A stretch of 64,000 nt of DNA. Origin: Struthio camelus. Its lineage: Eukaryota; Chordata; Aves; Struthioniformes; Struthionidae. The position numbers were made by a program, and so were the translations under genes. The stretch covers positions 26,210,997 to 26,274,996 of the forward strand of contig NC_090953.1 of the NCBI RefSeq assembly GCF_040807025.1, in the 5' to 3' direction. Shown in pieces: positions 22,806-32,177 of the stretch. The notes under the pieces were generated by a model. The model saw only the letters and a program-made list of their open reading frames with translations, searched no databases and was not told the DNA's origin. Position 1 is the stretch's first letter. Each line of letters begins with the position of its first letter.

Positions 22806-24523
22806 CACATTCTTGAATTTTTGAAAAGCTTCAAATGAGTTTTGAGCTATGGACAATACAATAGCACTTCTATTCTGAGCAATGGTTTTCCTTTGAATTA
22901 TTTTCCCATTTCTTTTTTCTTTTTCAGTGAGGAAAGAAAATTTTCACATGCAACTGTAATAATTACATATGAGCTCTCAGAGTCTGTCACCACATGATGG
23001 ACTACCACATATTAGATTTTTAGGTTATACTTTTATTATTGCAAAAATATTCTGAATAACTGTTTACTACAGTTGCCCTAATAATAGTGCTATTGCTACT
23101 CACAATAGTAATATCCCTAAAGTGTCCAGGCTGGCATTTCCTTTCCCTTTAATAGAAAGTTCATTGAGATATTGTTATTTTAGAAGTAATTGATTTCATA
23201 TAATTTTATACACATGTTCAAATTTGAGACTAAATGATACATTAGAATTCAAAAGTATATATTTCTTAGTAGTTAATCCATATAATTTGGAGGGAAAAAG
23301 AAATCCCATTTCATAATATCTTTACAGTTATACACTAGACTATTCAAACTTGCTGAAGGAAGTTTAGTAGGTGATCTCTCTGAATTTTACTCTAAGCTGT
23401 ATGTTTGACTGTGTATGTGCCTGTGAAAATCTTCATCTCACCGGAAGACAAGAAAACATCACCAAGAACTTGCGTTGTCATTTTATACTGAACACAAATT
23501 TTTCATGTCTCAGTGGAAGAACTCATCACACCTGACCTAAGCTCTCACATTTCAGACTATATTGGTTTATGCTGCATATTTCAAACACCATCTTATTCTC
23601 ATCCTCATTTCTGAAGTAGGAATTCCATATATCTCATTCAAGTAATTAAACAAAAGCATTTAGAAAAAGAATGCATCAAATTAAGAAGCGGTGTACTACG
23701 TGAGGTATTTTCCAAGAAGTCAGCAAATGGAACTGGAGTTGAAAAGCCATCAGAACGGAAATAGCTCACTTGTATTTTTAAAAACAACAGACGCTATCAG
23801 ACGCTATGGCCTGTTTAAATTTATAATTTCATTCCTGCCTTGCAGGTGGAGGCAGGACATATTATAGAAAACAAATGTGTTGGAAAAACATACCGAAAGG
23901 GGTTATGCTGTATAAGAATGCAGACTTGGAGCTTTGTTTTACTATAAGAAAACATAGGAAGGTCAACCAGTGCTGGTGATCAACGTGCAAGTTGGAGGGT
24001 CCCTTAACTGCAAACTATCAGGTACAACCTTTCTCACCTAATATTGCTCTCTGCAATGCATTTAGCTACTCCTTTCTGTGATAAGGAATATAGAGAAACA
24101 GGTTCTTCCAGGTAGTGATACCCATGAAGATACCTGAATAAAGTGAGGAAATACAATCTAGATTTCTGACTTACCTTCTCAGTCTACTCAGCTTTACACC
24201 AGCCACAGATGTAATTTAAACATTTACCTCAGCTATGGATACCTGCATTGCAAACATCTAAACATGGACAGGTAGATTGTAGAGGCCTACGGGAAGAAGG
24301 TTTCTTAAAACACGGAATCAATAAGCAATTGTTCAGGGACCTGAATAAAGAATGATGATAACTAAAAAAACATAAATTTAGCAAGTCATTAGTTTATATT
24401 TTAATAGTGATGAGACTGAATAGCCAAATATATGTTTTGTCCACACTTCAAATCGTCAAAAATACAAATGTACAATCAACAAATTTATTGTCCATTTTTA
24501 ATGTTGTGTGTATATATATAAAA

Positions 24524-24577
<54 letters not shown>

Positions 24578-25154
24578 GTGTATATGTATATATACACACA
24601 CATGTTTGTATATGTGTGTGAAAACAAGGGGAAATTTTTTTTCTAAAAATAAAGCAAATATTTTAATTAAATTGCAGTTCTGTAAGAAATAAACCCACAT
24701 TTTGCACAGATAAAATAAAATACATAAATTGCTGATGAAAATATTTTTCCAAAAAAAATCAGTTGACCTGAAATGCCAATTAGAAACGGCAACATCATAG
24801 CTTAATTAAAGAGGCTAAATAAGCAAACTATAGGCAAAACAAAGGGGCAAAACTTCATTTTTCTGCATTTAATGTGACTGTTTTTCTTATTTCCTTGTTT
24901 TTACCATAAGGACTGTTTATTGGTGTTTTATTATAGATAGGTGTTACTTACCCATCTATAGTTGATCATCCAGCCTACTGACTAACGGAACTGTTTGCAG
25001 AGCAGTTCACTATTATATCTTCATCCCTATAAACATTTTCTTCTTTATTTCTTCCATATTGGGTCATGCAGGCTGAGTTGGGAAAGCTGTGAGGAACACC
25101 TCTTTCGGATGGAAGCTGCCAAAGCACCATGGCTCAGAAATGAGACCGATTTCA
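22806..25154. other. AT-rich intergenic DNA left of the array
   Basis: No gene recognised. The stretch ends at a sharp junction: homology to the tandem unit begins at 25155, and the base composition changes from AT-rich to GC-rich within about 100 bp of it. Confidence 0.5.
24505..24612. repeat. (TG/TA)n and (CA)n microsatellite
   Basis: Compound dinucleotide run: TG/TA repeats, then a long (CA)n at about 24526-24570, then mixed TA and CA units. Apparent proteins here are translations of the repeat. Confidence 0.9.
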
Positions 25155-25324
25155 CCTCCTGCGGCACGTGCTTCAGCCCCAGCCGACTCAGTCTGGCCCT
25201 GGGCCTGGAGCTCTCTCCAGGTTTTTGGCATGTCTCTCTCTGGTCCGGGGGGACCCAAACTGGGCACTGCAGTTCCGGAGTTGCCCCAGCAGTGAGGAGG
25301 GAAGAGCGTGGCTCGCTTTGCTCA

Positions 25325-26285
25325 GCTTGCGTTGAACCGTTTGAGTTGGAAGGGGCCTCTGGAAGTGAGCTGGTCCCACCCCTTGCTCGAAGCAGGGGCG
25401 CCTAGGTCGGCTGGCTCACGGACGTGTCTAGGCAAGTTCTTGCCTCTCTCCAAGAACGGCAAGCCAACAACCCCGCTCTTCCAAAGCCTGGCCATCCCCA
25501 TGCTGCAACAGAGTCTCAAGCTTAATCTATGTTCTATCTAGGGGGATGTCACCGTGTTACAACTTGTGTCCTTTGCTCCTTGTCCTATCGCTGTGACATC
25601 CTTCAGAAGGAGTCTGGCTCCTCCTTCTCTTTCTGCTCCCACGGGGCAACCGCAGAGAGCAATAAGATCTCCCCGAGCCTTCTCTTCCTAGGGCTGCATG
25701 CAACGAGGTCTCCCAGCCTCTCCTCCTATGTCCCATGCATCAGACCCCAATCACCCTGCTGACCCTGTCCGCCTCGCCGGCACTCGCTCCACAAGGGCAA
25801 GGTCTTCCCAGGCCGCGAGATTCAAGACTGGACGCCCTGTTGCGCACGCAGCCTCCCAAGCGCCAAGGAGAGGGGGAGGATCCCTGCCCTCGCCCTGCTG
25901 GCTGCACTCTTGCCAACCAGGACGTGGCTGTCCGTCCTCGCAGCCAGGGCGCGCTGCTGACCCAGGGCTGGCTTCTTGTCCTCCTGCACGCCCAACCGCC
26001 CTGCCCACCCCTCCCCCCTACCACCACCACCCCCACCACCACCACCCGAGATGCTTTGAAGCACGCTGCTCTCTCGCCAGTCAGCCTCCAGCCTGCCCGG
26101 TGTTATTGCAGGCCAGGGCAGGACGAGCCTTTGCCGTTGTTGAACTGCAGGCACCTCCTGTCAGCCCCTTTCTCCAGCCCGGGCAGTTTCCCCTGAACAC
26201 CAGCCTGGGCCCCCAGTGCGTCAGCTGCCTGCCCCCTGACTGGCCTCTTGCAAAAGTGTGCTGAAAGCACCCTGTTGCACCGTTC
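25325..26285 (-). mobile_element. Old CR1 fragment A in unit 1
   Basis: Minus-strand CR1 3' end (TTGGAAGGGGCCTCTGGAAG at 25340-25359) continuing through the region for the ORF2 C-terminus (25560-26000) and the segment preceding it (26130-26280), all heavily diverged. A (CCA)n-like run at 26021-26048 interrupts it. Equivalent copies begin at 32178, 39032, 45886, 52740 and 59594. Confidence 0.75.
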
Positions 26286-28190
26286 ACGTTGCTCAGGACA
26301 CTGTCCAGTCAGGTTTTGAAGGTCTCCAGGGATGGAGACTCCGCAACCGCTGTGGGCAGCGTGTCCCAGTGCTTGGCCAGCCTCACCACTCACAAGTTTT
26401 CTCTTATGTTCGGATGAAATGTTCTGGGTCTCGGTTTGTGCCTGTTGCCCCTGGTCTGTTCACCGCATAACACTGAAAAGAATCTGGCGCCATCTTTGCT
26501 ACAGCCTGCCACCGGTGTTCGTGCACCCTGACAAGATCCCCCGAGCCTTCTGCCGGCCCAACAGTCCCAGCTCTCCCAGCCTCTGCTCGCAGCACAGGCG
26601 CTCCAGCCCCTTCATCATCTTTGTGGCCCTTTGCTGGGCTTGCTGCAGAAGGGCCGCGTCTTTCTTGCCCTGGGGAGCCCAGAGCTGGACGCAGCCCTCC
26701 GGATGCGCTCTCGCCAGCGCCGTGCAGAGGGCAGTCATCAACGCCCTCGACCTGGGGGCTCTTTGGGATGCAGCTAAAGGATGACGCTGGCCGCCTGGCT
26801 GCGAAGGAACGTTGCTGGCTCATGTTCAACTCGCTCTCCCCCGCCGCCGCCCCCCGGACCCTTCGCTCCTTCTCTGCAAAGCTGCTTTCCAGGCGGTCGG
26901 CCCCGAACACGCACTGGTGCATGGGGTTATGAACGTTGAGGTCCCTGCGGGTGGCAGTACACCCTCGCGGTGTATCAGCCACCCCTCCCAGTTGCGTATG
27001 AGCTGCAAAGCTGCTGAGGGTGCACGGGGGTGCCTTCATTAATGAAGAGGTCATTAATGAAGAGGCTGGACAGCACAGCACCCAGAATCGAGCCCCTGGG
27101 GGACGCCAGTGGTGGCTGGCCTCCAGCCGGTCTTTGTGCGGCTGATCACAGCCCTCGTGATGAACAGCATCTGCTGCTCTCCCCTCACCCACCAACTCCG
27201 CCATCTCATCGTAGAAGGCCCGTGCACTCGTGCATGTCCAGTTTGTTTAAATATTCCCCAACCTGATCCTCCTCCACCGAGGGCAAGTCTGCCTCAGCCT
27301 GCACTGCCCCCTGGTTTCAGGGCGCGGGCATGCCTGACGTGCGGTCGTCCTGGCAAAGCCCAAGGCAAAGACGGCCTTCAGTGCCTTGGCCTTTTCTTTG
27401 TCCTTTGGCACCAGCTCCCCATTCCCAGTCAGCAGAGGGCCCACATTTTCTCTGCTCTGTCTTTTGCCGCTGAGGTACCCGTAGAAACACCTCTTGTTGC
27501 CCTTCACGTCCCTCGTCAGATTAAGCCCCAGGTGGCCTTTGGCCTTCCTAACCCCATCCCTGCCTGCTTGGACAGTGTCTCTGTATTCTTCCCAGGGCAC
27601 ATGTCCCTGCCTCCACCTCCCGTACGCTTCCTTGGAACGTCTGAGTTGGGCCAGGAGCTCCTTATGCCTCCACGCAGGCCTCCTGCCGCCTTAGCTTGTT
27701 GGGATGGACCATTCTGGAGCTTGGAGGAGGTGATCCCTGAAACTCAGCCATCCCTCCTGGACCCGCTCCTCTCTCCAGGATGGTGTGCCAGGGGATTCTC
27801 CCGAGCAGAGCCCGGAAGAGGCCACAGTCTGCTCTTCTGAAGTCCAGGGCTGTGCTCGTGGTTCGGGGCTTTTCTTCCTCCCGTCCGGAGCCCGAACTCC
27901 ATCTGCTGATCACTGTGCCGGGGTTGCTCCCAGCCTTCCTGGTCCCGACCACTTAGATCTTCCTTGTGTGCAAGCATGAGGTCCAGCAGAGCGCCTGCCC
28001 TCGTCAGTGCCTCCCGTCACCTGTGTCAGGAACTTGTCGTCAAGGCCCTCCAGAAGCCTCCTGGGTTGCCCATCTTGGACAGGGAGCTTTCTGTGATGAA
28101 AGCCCACAGCACAGGCGTTTCTGCAAGGTGAATGCAGGATCTCCTCCTGACAGCGGAGGCAGTTAAAGCAGTCCATGGGTGGCCCCTACT
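26286..28190 (-). mobile_element. Old CR1 fragment B in unit 1
   Basis: The largest CR1 relic of the unit. From the 3' UTR (TTTTGAAGGTCTCCAGGGATGG at 26315-26336) it runs through broken reverse transcriptase coding sequence (minus frame 27204-26404, with FAAHTQLGG in place of FADDTKLGG), the linker (27600-27247, EEYRDTVQAGRDGVRKAKG and RDVKGNK) and the endonuclease end (28176-27910, LLEGLDDKFLTQV). Threonine remains after the decayed FADD motif, unlike the young copies. A 15-bp local duplication containing CATTAATGAAGAGG sits at 27037-27065. Equivalent copies begin at 33140, 39994, 46848, 53702 and 60556. Confidence 0.85.
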
Positions 28191-28419
28191 TGCTTGGCCA
28201 GCCTCTGAGAGGAGAAGCAGAGCAGCCTGATGCTCCCCGGCGGAGGCATCGGAAGCAGCTGTGACGCCAAGCACAGCACTTCTCCCCACACCCGACCTCC
28301 AGTCCGCTTCCTTTGTCCCCCACTGCCCTGTGAGCGCAAGCGCTCCAGAAGGCAGCCCCCAGGAGTGACGGCGCTCCCTCCCTCTGCGCTCTGGAAGTGG
28401 AGCTGTGAGTCCAGATCTC

Positions 28420-28735
28420 AGTGGGAGCTCAAGCTTCTGCCTCACGGGCGGCTTTCTTTGGCGCCCTTGCGTTTTCACACCCCTTTTTTGACCACCCTCA
28501 CAGTAAAGCAGTCGTCTGCTGTGTGTTCAAGCGGGATTTGCGGGATTTCAGCTTGTGCCTACTACTGCTTGGCCTCTCGTGGGGCACCAGTGAGAAGCAG
28601 CTGGCTCTTTCTTCTTTACTCCCCTGCCCCTGCCCCTGCCCCCTCCACCGCCTCAGGGATGGACACGTATCGATAAGGTCCTCCCGAGCCTGCTCTTCTC
28701 CAAGCTAAACCCTGCCTCCTCAGCTCCCGGCTGAC
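28420..28735 (-). mobile_element. Old CR1 fragment C in unit 1
   Basis: Degenerate CR1 3' end near the keratin polyadenylation site: CACCCTCACAGTAAAGCAGT (28492-28511), a TTTCAGCTTGTGCC block (28546-28559), GGGGCACCAGTGAGAAG, and the CTCTTCTCCAAGCT block. A short CCCTGC repeat lies at 28621-28642. Equivalent copies begin at 35274, 42128, 48982, 55836 and 62690. Confidence 0.72.
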
Positions 28736-28855
28736 CGGCAGAGCGCGGTAAGCGCAGGACAGAGGGGAGCGCTTTTCCACGCAGAGCGGGCGGCTAACGG
28801 AGGCTGGAGGAGAAAGAAACACCACCACAAGTCTCCAGCTATGCTGCACCACGTC

Positions 28856-28861
28856 TTTAAT
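28856..28861 (-). promoter_or_regulatory. Polyadenylation signal ATTAAA, keratin gene 1
   Basis: ATTAAA on the minus strand, about 305 bases after the stop codon; cleavage is expected at about 28835-28845. That gives a coding exon of about 665 nt, in line with the short mRNAs of feather keratins. The same hexamer occurs at 35710, 42564, 49418, 56272 and 63126. Confidence 0.65.
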
Positions 28862-29166
28862 GAGAAGGAAGGAAAAAAGGCAGTGAAGCAGTACAGAGAC
28901 CAAGACACCCGTTTGCAGGGTTCAAGAGGAGAGTCAGCCAAGCGGAAGAGCAGGAGCTCTTTCTCAAGGAGCTCCGAGTAAAGCAGAGCCAGAGGCAGCG
29001 TGGCAAGCCCGGCCATGCAGCGAGAAGCAGCTGGCACCGTTCCCTCGCCCCCGGGGGGCCGGGCGTACCCAGCTCATCTGCAAGCCATGGCCATGCTTGC
29101 AGCCTCGGCTCCCCATTTCCTTCCAGGTTCCTGGCTGGTGGCTCCGAAGGGGATGATCCGCTGGCT

Positions 29167-29484
29167 TCAGCAGTTTAGACTGCAGCGGGGGGGAGGCAGA
29201 CACAGTCCGACGCCCCCCAGATCGAGGGAGCCCCCCGATGCGATGGGCACCCCGCCAGCGCTGAGGGAGCTCCCAACAGCAGCTGACAGAGAGGATCCCA
29301 CGGCTGTGCTCTGAGGGAAGGAGGTGAGAATGGGGCCAGGCAGGGTCACCACGACCGGGGAGGCCTGGATGGCAACCGTCGAGTCAGCGCAGCGGGCGAC
29401 GCACGGCTCGCTGCAGCTGCTTGCCAGTGGGGTTGGGCCAGAGGTGCCGCAGGGGCGTGGCAGGCAGGGTCTGAAGCAAGACAT
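29167..29484 (-). CDS. Feather-type beta-keratin (corneous beta-protein), copy 1
   Basis: 105-residue structural protein that polymerises into the 3-4 nm filaments of feathers and related appendages and is cross-linked by disulfides. The start is MSCFRPC at 29484, with a purine at -3; the open frame extends 60 codons further upstream, but that part is intron and 5' UTR. Residues 1-32 are Cys/Pro-rich (Cys 3, 7, 12, 24, 28, 32). Residues 33-66 are the beta-sheet core with [18 protein letters not shown]. Residues 67-91 are Ser/Gly-rich with GGVPIASGG. The tail holds Cys 95, 101 and 105. No Gly-Gly-X expansion of scale or claw types is seen. Gene model: TATA-like box 30376-30383, non-coding exon 1 about 30352-30315, GT donor 30314-30313, AG acceptor 29507-29506 after a pyrimidine tract, 21 nt to the ATG, ATTAAA at 28856. 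The transcript ends are inferred. Confidence 0.93.
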   Translation of the reverse strand: MSCFRPCLPRPCGTSGPTPLASSCSEPCVARCADSTVAIQASPVVVTLPGPILTSFPQSTAVGSSLSAAVGSSLSAGGVPIASGGSLDLGGVGLCLPPPRCSLNC

Positions 29485-29687
29485 CTCTCTGTGAGGCAGG
29501 CAAAGCTGAAACACAGGGCAGCGGAGGGAAAACAGGGCAGAAGTTGGAGGAGCCCGGACAGCGCAGAGCGCACGGCAACTGCCCAGCCCCTGCGTTTGGA
29601 GCACAACCGGTTTAGCAAAGCCAGCCCCATGCTCGGAGGAGAACCCACAAGGAGCTGCAGGCATGGTTTGGGCAAGCCCGCAATGCC

Positions 29688-29737
29688 TTCCCCTTCCCCT
29701 TGCTCCCCCCTCACCTCCCCCCTCCCCCGCCCCCCGC
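29688..29737. repeat. C-run tract in keratin intron 1 (G-runs on the sense strand)
   Basis: Nearly pure C with blocks of 4-7, so the sense (minus) strand and the pre-mRNA carry many G-runs, a strong G-quadruplex-type sequence. It lies inside the intron of copy 1. Equivalent tracts start at 36542, 43396, 50250 and 57104. The sixth begins at 63958, where the window ends. Units 4 and 5 share altered bases here (C for A, T for C). Confidence 0.85.
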
Positions 29738-30314
29738 CACGCAGGCCTTGCCCTGGCGCTGTCCTGTTAGAAACGGCCGAGCTGGAAGAGCTCTGCTCCC
29801 TCTTCTCACGCCTGCCCTCCTCACTGAGAGCGGGCCGAGGCTGCTGAGGCCTCCCTTCACCCCTGCTTTCAGAGTGACCTCAGGAGGCATGGTCGCGTGT
29901 CCTCCGAGCGACACAGCACGGGGCTGCTGACCAGCTTCCCCCATGAAATCCATCAGAGTGCACTTAAAGCACCTGTGGAAACCGGTGGGTCATGCCACAT
30001 CTCCAGAACGAACGCTTCCGCGTTCAAGATGGCAGAGGCTGCCCTTGGCTGTTTGCTTAGCGACGACCTGCTGCAGGTGGAAATTCTGGGCTACTCGCGT
30101 GCACGCAGCTGAACCCAGAGCTCCCCCTTCTGCTCTGAAAGAGCCCTCCTCTTCCCAGCGCTCCATCACCCAGCGCTCTTGCAAAGAGAAAGAGGCAGAG
30201 CTCCTGAAACGTTTCTTCCCAAGGGCCAAGCTCATCAGCCACGTTATCCAAGCTGAGTAGCCACCGTGACGGCAATTGGGCCCGTTGGAAGAGAGCGCGC
30301 GCACCCAGGCTTAC

Positions 30315-30352
30315 CTAGTTCCCCAAGGAAAGTGAGGCAAAGAGAGGAGGAT
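30315..30352 (-). other. Predicted non-coding exon 1, keratin gene 1
   Basis: Beta-keratin genes have a short untranslated first exon. Here the interval from the expected start site (A in CCATCCT, 31 bp after the TATA-like box begins) to the donor ACTAG-GTAAGCC is about 38 nt and contains no ATG. Copies 2-5 are identical at 37169-37206, 44023-44060, 50877-50914 and 57731-57768; that of copy 6 lies outside the window. Confidence 0.65.
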
Positions 30353-30375
30353 GGCAGAGCCTGGCGCAGCACAGG

Positions 30376-30383
30376 CTTTTATG
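30376..30383 (-). promoter_or_regulatory. TATA-like box CATAAAAG, keratin gene 1
   Basis: CATAAAAG on the minus strand, 61 bp upstream of the splice donor and about 900 bp upstream of the ATG. Placement ahead of a short exon ending in a consensus donor supports it as the core promoter. Confidence 0.7.
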
Positions 30384-31764
30384 CTGTGTCCCAGAGCCCC
30401 AGGGGACCCAAAACATTCCTTGCGCGTGAAGCACCTGGACGCATGGTTGTTGCTGCTGCTTGCAGAGGTCTCGCTGGTGACTAAGGCCTGGCCTCTCTCA
30501 CCTGAAATGTTTTGCTCCCCCGTCATACGAGTTGACGTTGAGATGACTAGTCTGTGTCCCAGCCACCGCTCGGGGCTCCTAGGGCCCGCCAACTCGGAGG
30601 TCTCAGGCTAGCTGTCCGTAGGGGTTTTAAGTGGCTTTGCGTCATGCCGATGGCCTTTGGCTCATCCCCCTCTTTGTGGTGAGCACGGCCATCAGGCATG
30701 GCGAAAGTCAGCCGTGAAGGACACCTCAAGTCAGCTCTCGAGTGCTTTTGGTGGAGGGACTCAGGCTGACCCTGAGAGACATCCCTCCCCGCAGGTGACG
30801 CATGGCAGACGCTGAGGAGATGGTGGGCTAAGTTCAGGGAGGGAGGACGTGAAGACTGCACAGGCCCGTGAGGGAGAGGAGACTCAAGCCTCCAGGCTCG
30901 TGGCAAAGCCCAACAGCAAGGAAGGAGCCTTGCGAGCTGCAGGGAAGCGCCCTTGGGGCAGCAGTGAGGGCCGTGATGATGTTGCTGGAGCTGGTCAGGC
31001 TGCGCCACAGCCTCTTTCTGCTGCCTTGGAGCGTGGGCACGAAGGCAGGTTCATGACGAGGAAGACAAAGCCAGAGAGCGGGGCAGTCCCCTCCAGGGCG
31101 GAAAGGGCAAGCGGTGGCTCTCGGGGAGCGCCAGAGCCCTGTGCTTTGGGGACTTGCCTGGGCCTTCGTGCTCCTTCCAGCCGGGGGTCTGGGCTCTGCT
31201 CGGGCAGTGGAGAAGCTCGTGGAAACAAGCAGCTCAAGGTGTAGGAGGGAGATCAAAGAGGCTCCTGCGTCCTTCCCTGGAAGGAAAGCGGCCCCCACCC
31301 AAATGGCCCCGTTTTGCCCAGCAAGTTCGTCCCGGAGGCCAAAAGCCTGCACGGCCTGCTTTTTAGGAGTGGCTCGGAGCAGCGAGCCACAAGCTCACGG
31401 CCGTTTCTCCTGGGTCAGGGATGGCGTGGCCCGTTCAAGGCATTTTCATTCCAGAGCAACGCTGGATGAGGCTCCCGGAGCAGGTGGGAGCGAGCCTTCG
31501 TACTGTGGGAGAGTTGGGAAAATCCCTGAACTCCAGGGAAACGTGAGTCACCCTGCTGTTGGCTTCAGGGAGGACGGTGTCCTGGCCTCGGCCGTGCCCG
31601 GGATACCGAGCTCACGTCCTCATTCTTCCTGAAGTGCCGCTTTCCTGAAGGGCATTTCCAAGCGGTTTGCATTACTGCTGAAACCACTGGTGCCTCGGTG
31701 CAGTCTCGTGCTCCTGCCTTCCAGCCTTTTTGTGGCTGGGCAAGGGCCCGGGTGACTCAGCGCG
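30384..31764. other. Unassigned upstream region of keratin gene 1
   Basis: About 1.4 kb between the keratin promoter and the next CR1 fragment. I recognise no gene or repeat; overlapping frames of up to 172 codons have no domain. Two AP-1-type sequences, TGAGTCA (31544-31550) and TGACTCAG (31753-31760), lie about 1.2 and 1.4 kb upstream of the predicted start site. The region is conserved in every complete unit, as is everything else in the unit, so conservation here is not evidence of function. Confidence 0.5.
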
Positions 31765-32177
31765 TTGCAAAACAGTCACGGTGGGAAGGAACCTCTAAAG
31801 GTCCTCAGGGCCGACCTCCTGCTCCAAGCAGGCCGAACTTCCCAGCTACATCGGGAGGCTCGGAGTCGGAACACCGACACACACACACACACGGAGATGC
31901 CGGCGTCCCTCGCGCAGCCTGTTCCAGGGCGGCACCGTACTCTCTGAGACTTGTGTTTCCATTGCAGCAGCTGGGTTTTCCCTTCCCCTCCTGCCCCCTC
32001 GGCCTCTCCTCCTGCGGCACGTGCTTCAGCCCCAGCCGACTCGGTCTGGCCCTGGGCCTGGAGCTCTCTCCAGGTTTTTGGCATGTCTCTCTCTGGTCCC
32101 GGGGGACCCAAACTGGGCACTGCAGTTCCGGAGTTGCCCCAGCAGTGAGGAGGGAAGAGCGTGGCTCGCTTTGCTCA
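31765..32177 (-). mobile_element. Old CR1 fragment D, spanning the unit 1/2 boundary
   Basis: CR1 3' end (GGGAAGGAACCTCTAAAGG at 31782-31800, CCTGCTCCAAGCAGG) with an (AC)8 run at 31876-31891, then a diverged ORF2 C-terminal region to about 32150. The array's left edge at 25155 falls inside the homologous fragment, so unit 1 has only its last 170 bp. Other copies start at 38619, 45473, 52327 and 59181. Confidence 0.72.

Larger units (their letters stand above)
25155..32007. repeat. Array unit 1 (6,853 bp)
   Basis: Left-most unit, missing the first part of CR1 fragment D, which in other units precedes position 1. Order: tail of CR1 D (25155-25324), CR1 A (25325-26285), CR1 B (26286-28190), CR1 C (28420-28735), keratin gene (28840-30383 including the TATA-like box), unassigned DNA (30384-31764), start of the next CR1 D (31765-32007). 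Private variants include an A in GACTCAGTCTGG near 25188, a T in CCAGCCTGGGC near 26206, and the shorter C-run. Confidence 0.95.

Noticed and set aside
26020..26050. His- and Pro-rich protein segments
   Set aside because: Translation of a (CCA)n-like run in different frames, not a protein feature.
26404..27204. 266-codon minus-strand frame as a possible novel protein
   Set aside because: Residual CR1 motifs (VADTPRGC, decayed FADD, KMMKGLERL in a neighbouring frame) show it is broken CR1 ORF2.
27109..27840. 243-codon plus-strand frame, repeated in every unit
   Set aside because: Antisense of the degenerate CR1 reverse transcriptase and linker; Pro-rich composition is a strand artefact of GC-rich CR1.
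29167..29664. Longer 165-codon version of the keratin starting at 29664
   Set aside because: The first 60 codons cross the intron acceptor and pyrimidine tract; MSCFRPC at 29484 matches the family start, and copy 5 differs only in this upstream part.
30834..31352. 172-codon minus-strand frame upstream of each keratin gene
   Set aside because: No domain, no similarity to the keratin, overlapped by frames of similar length on the plus strand; GC-rich DNA with few stops explains it.
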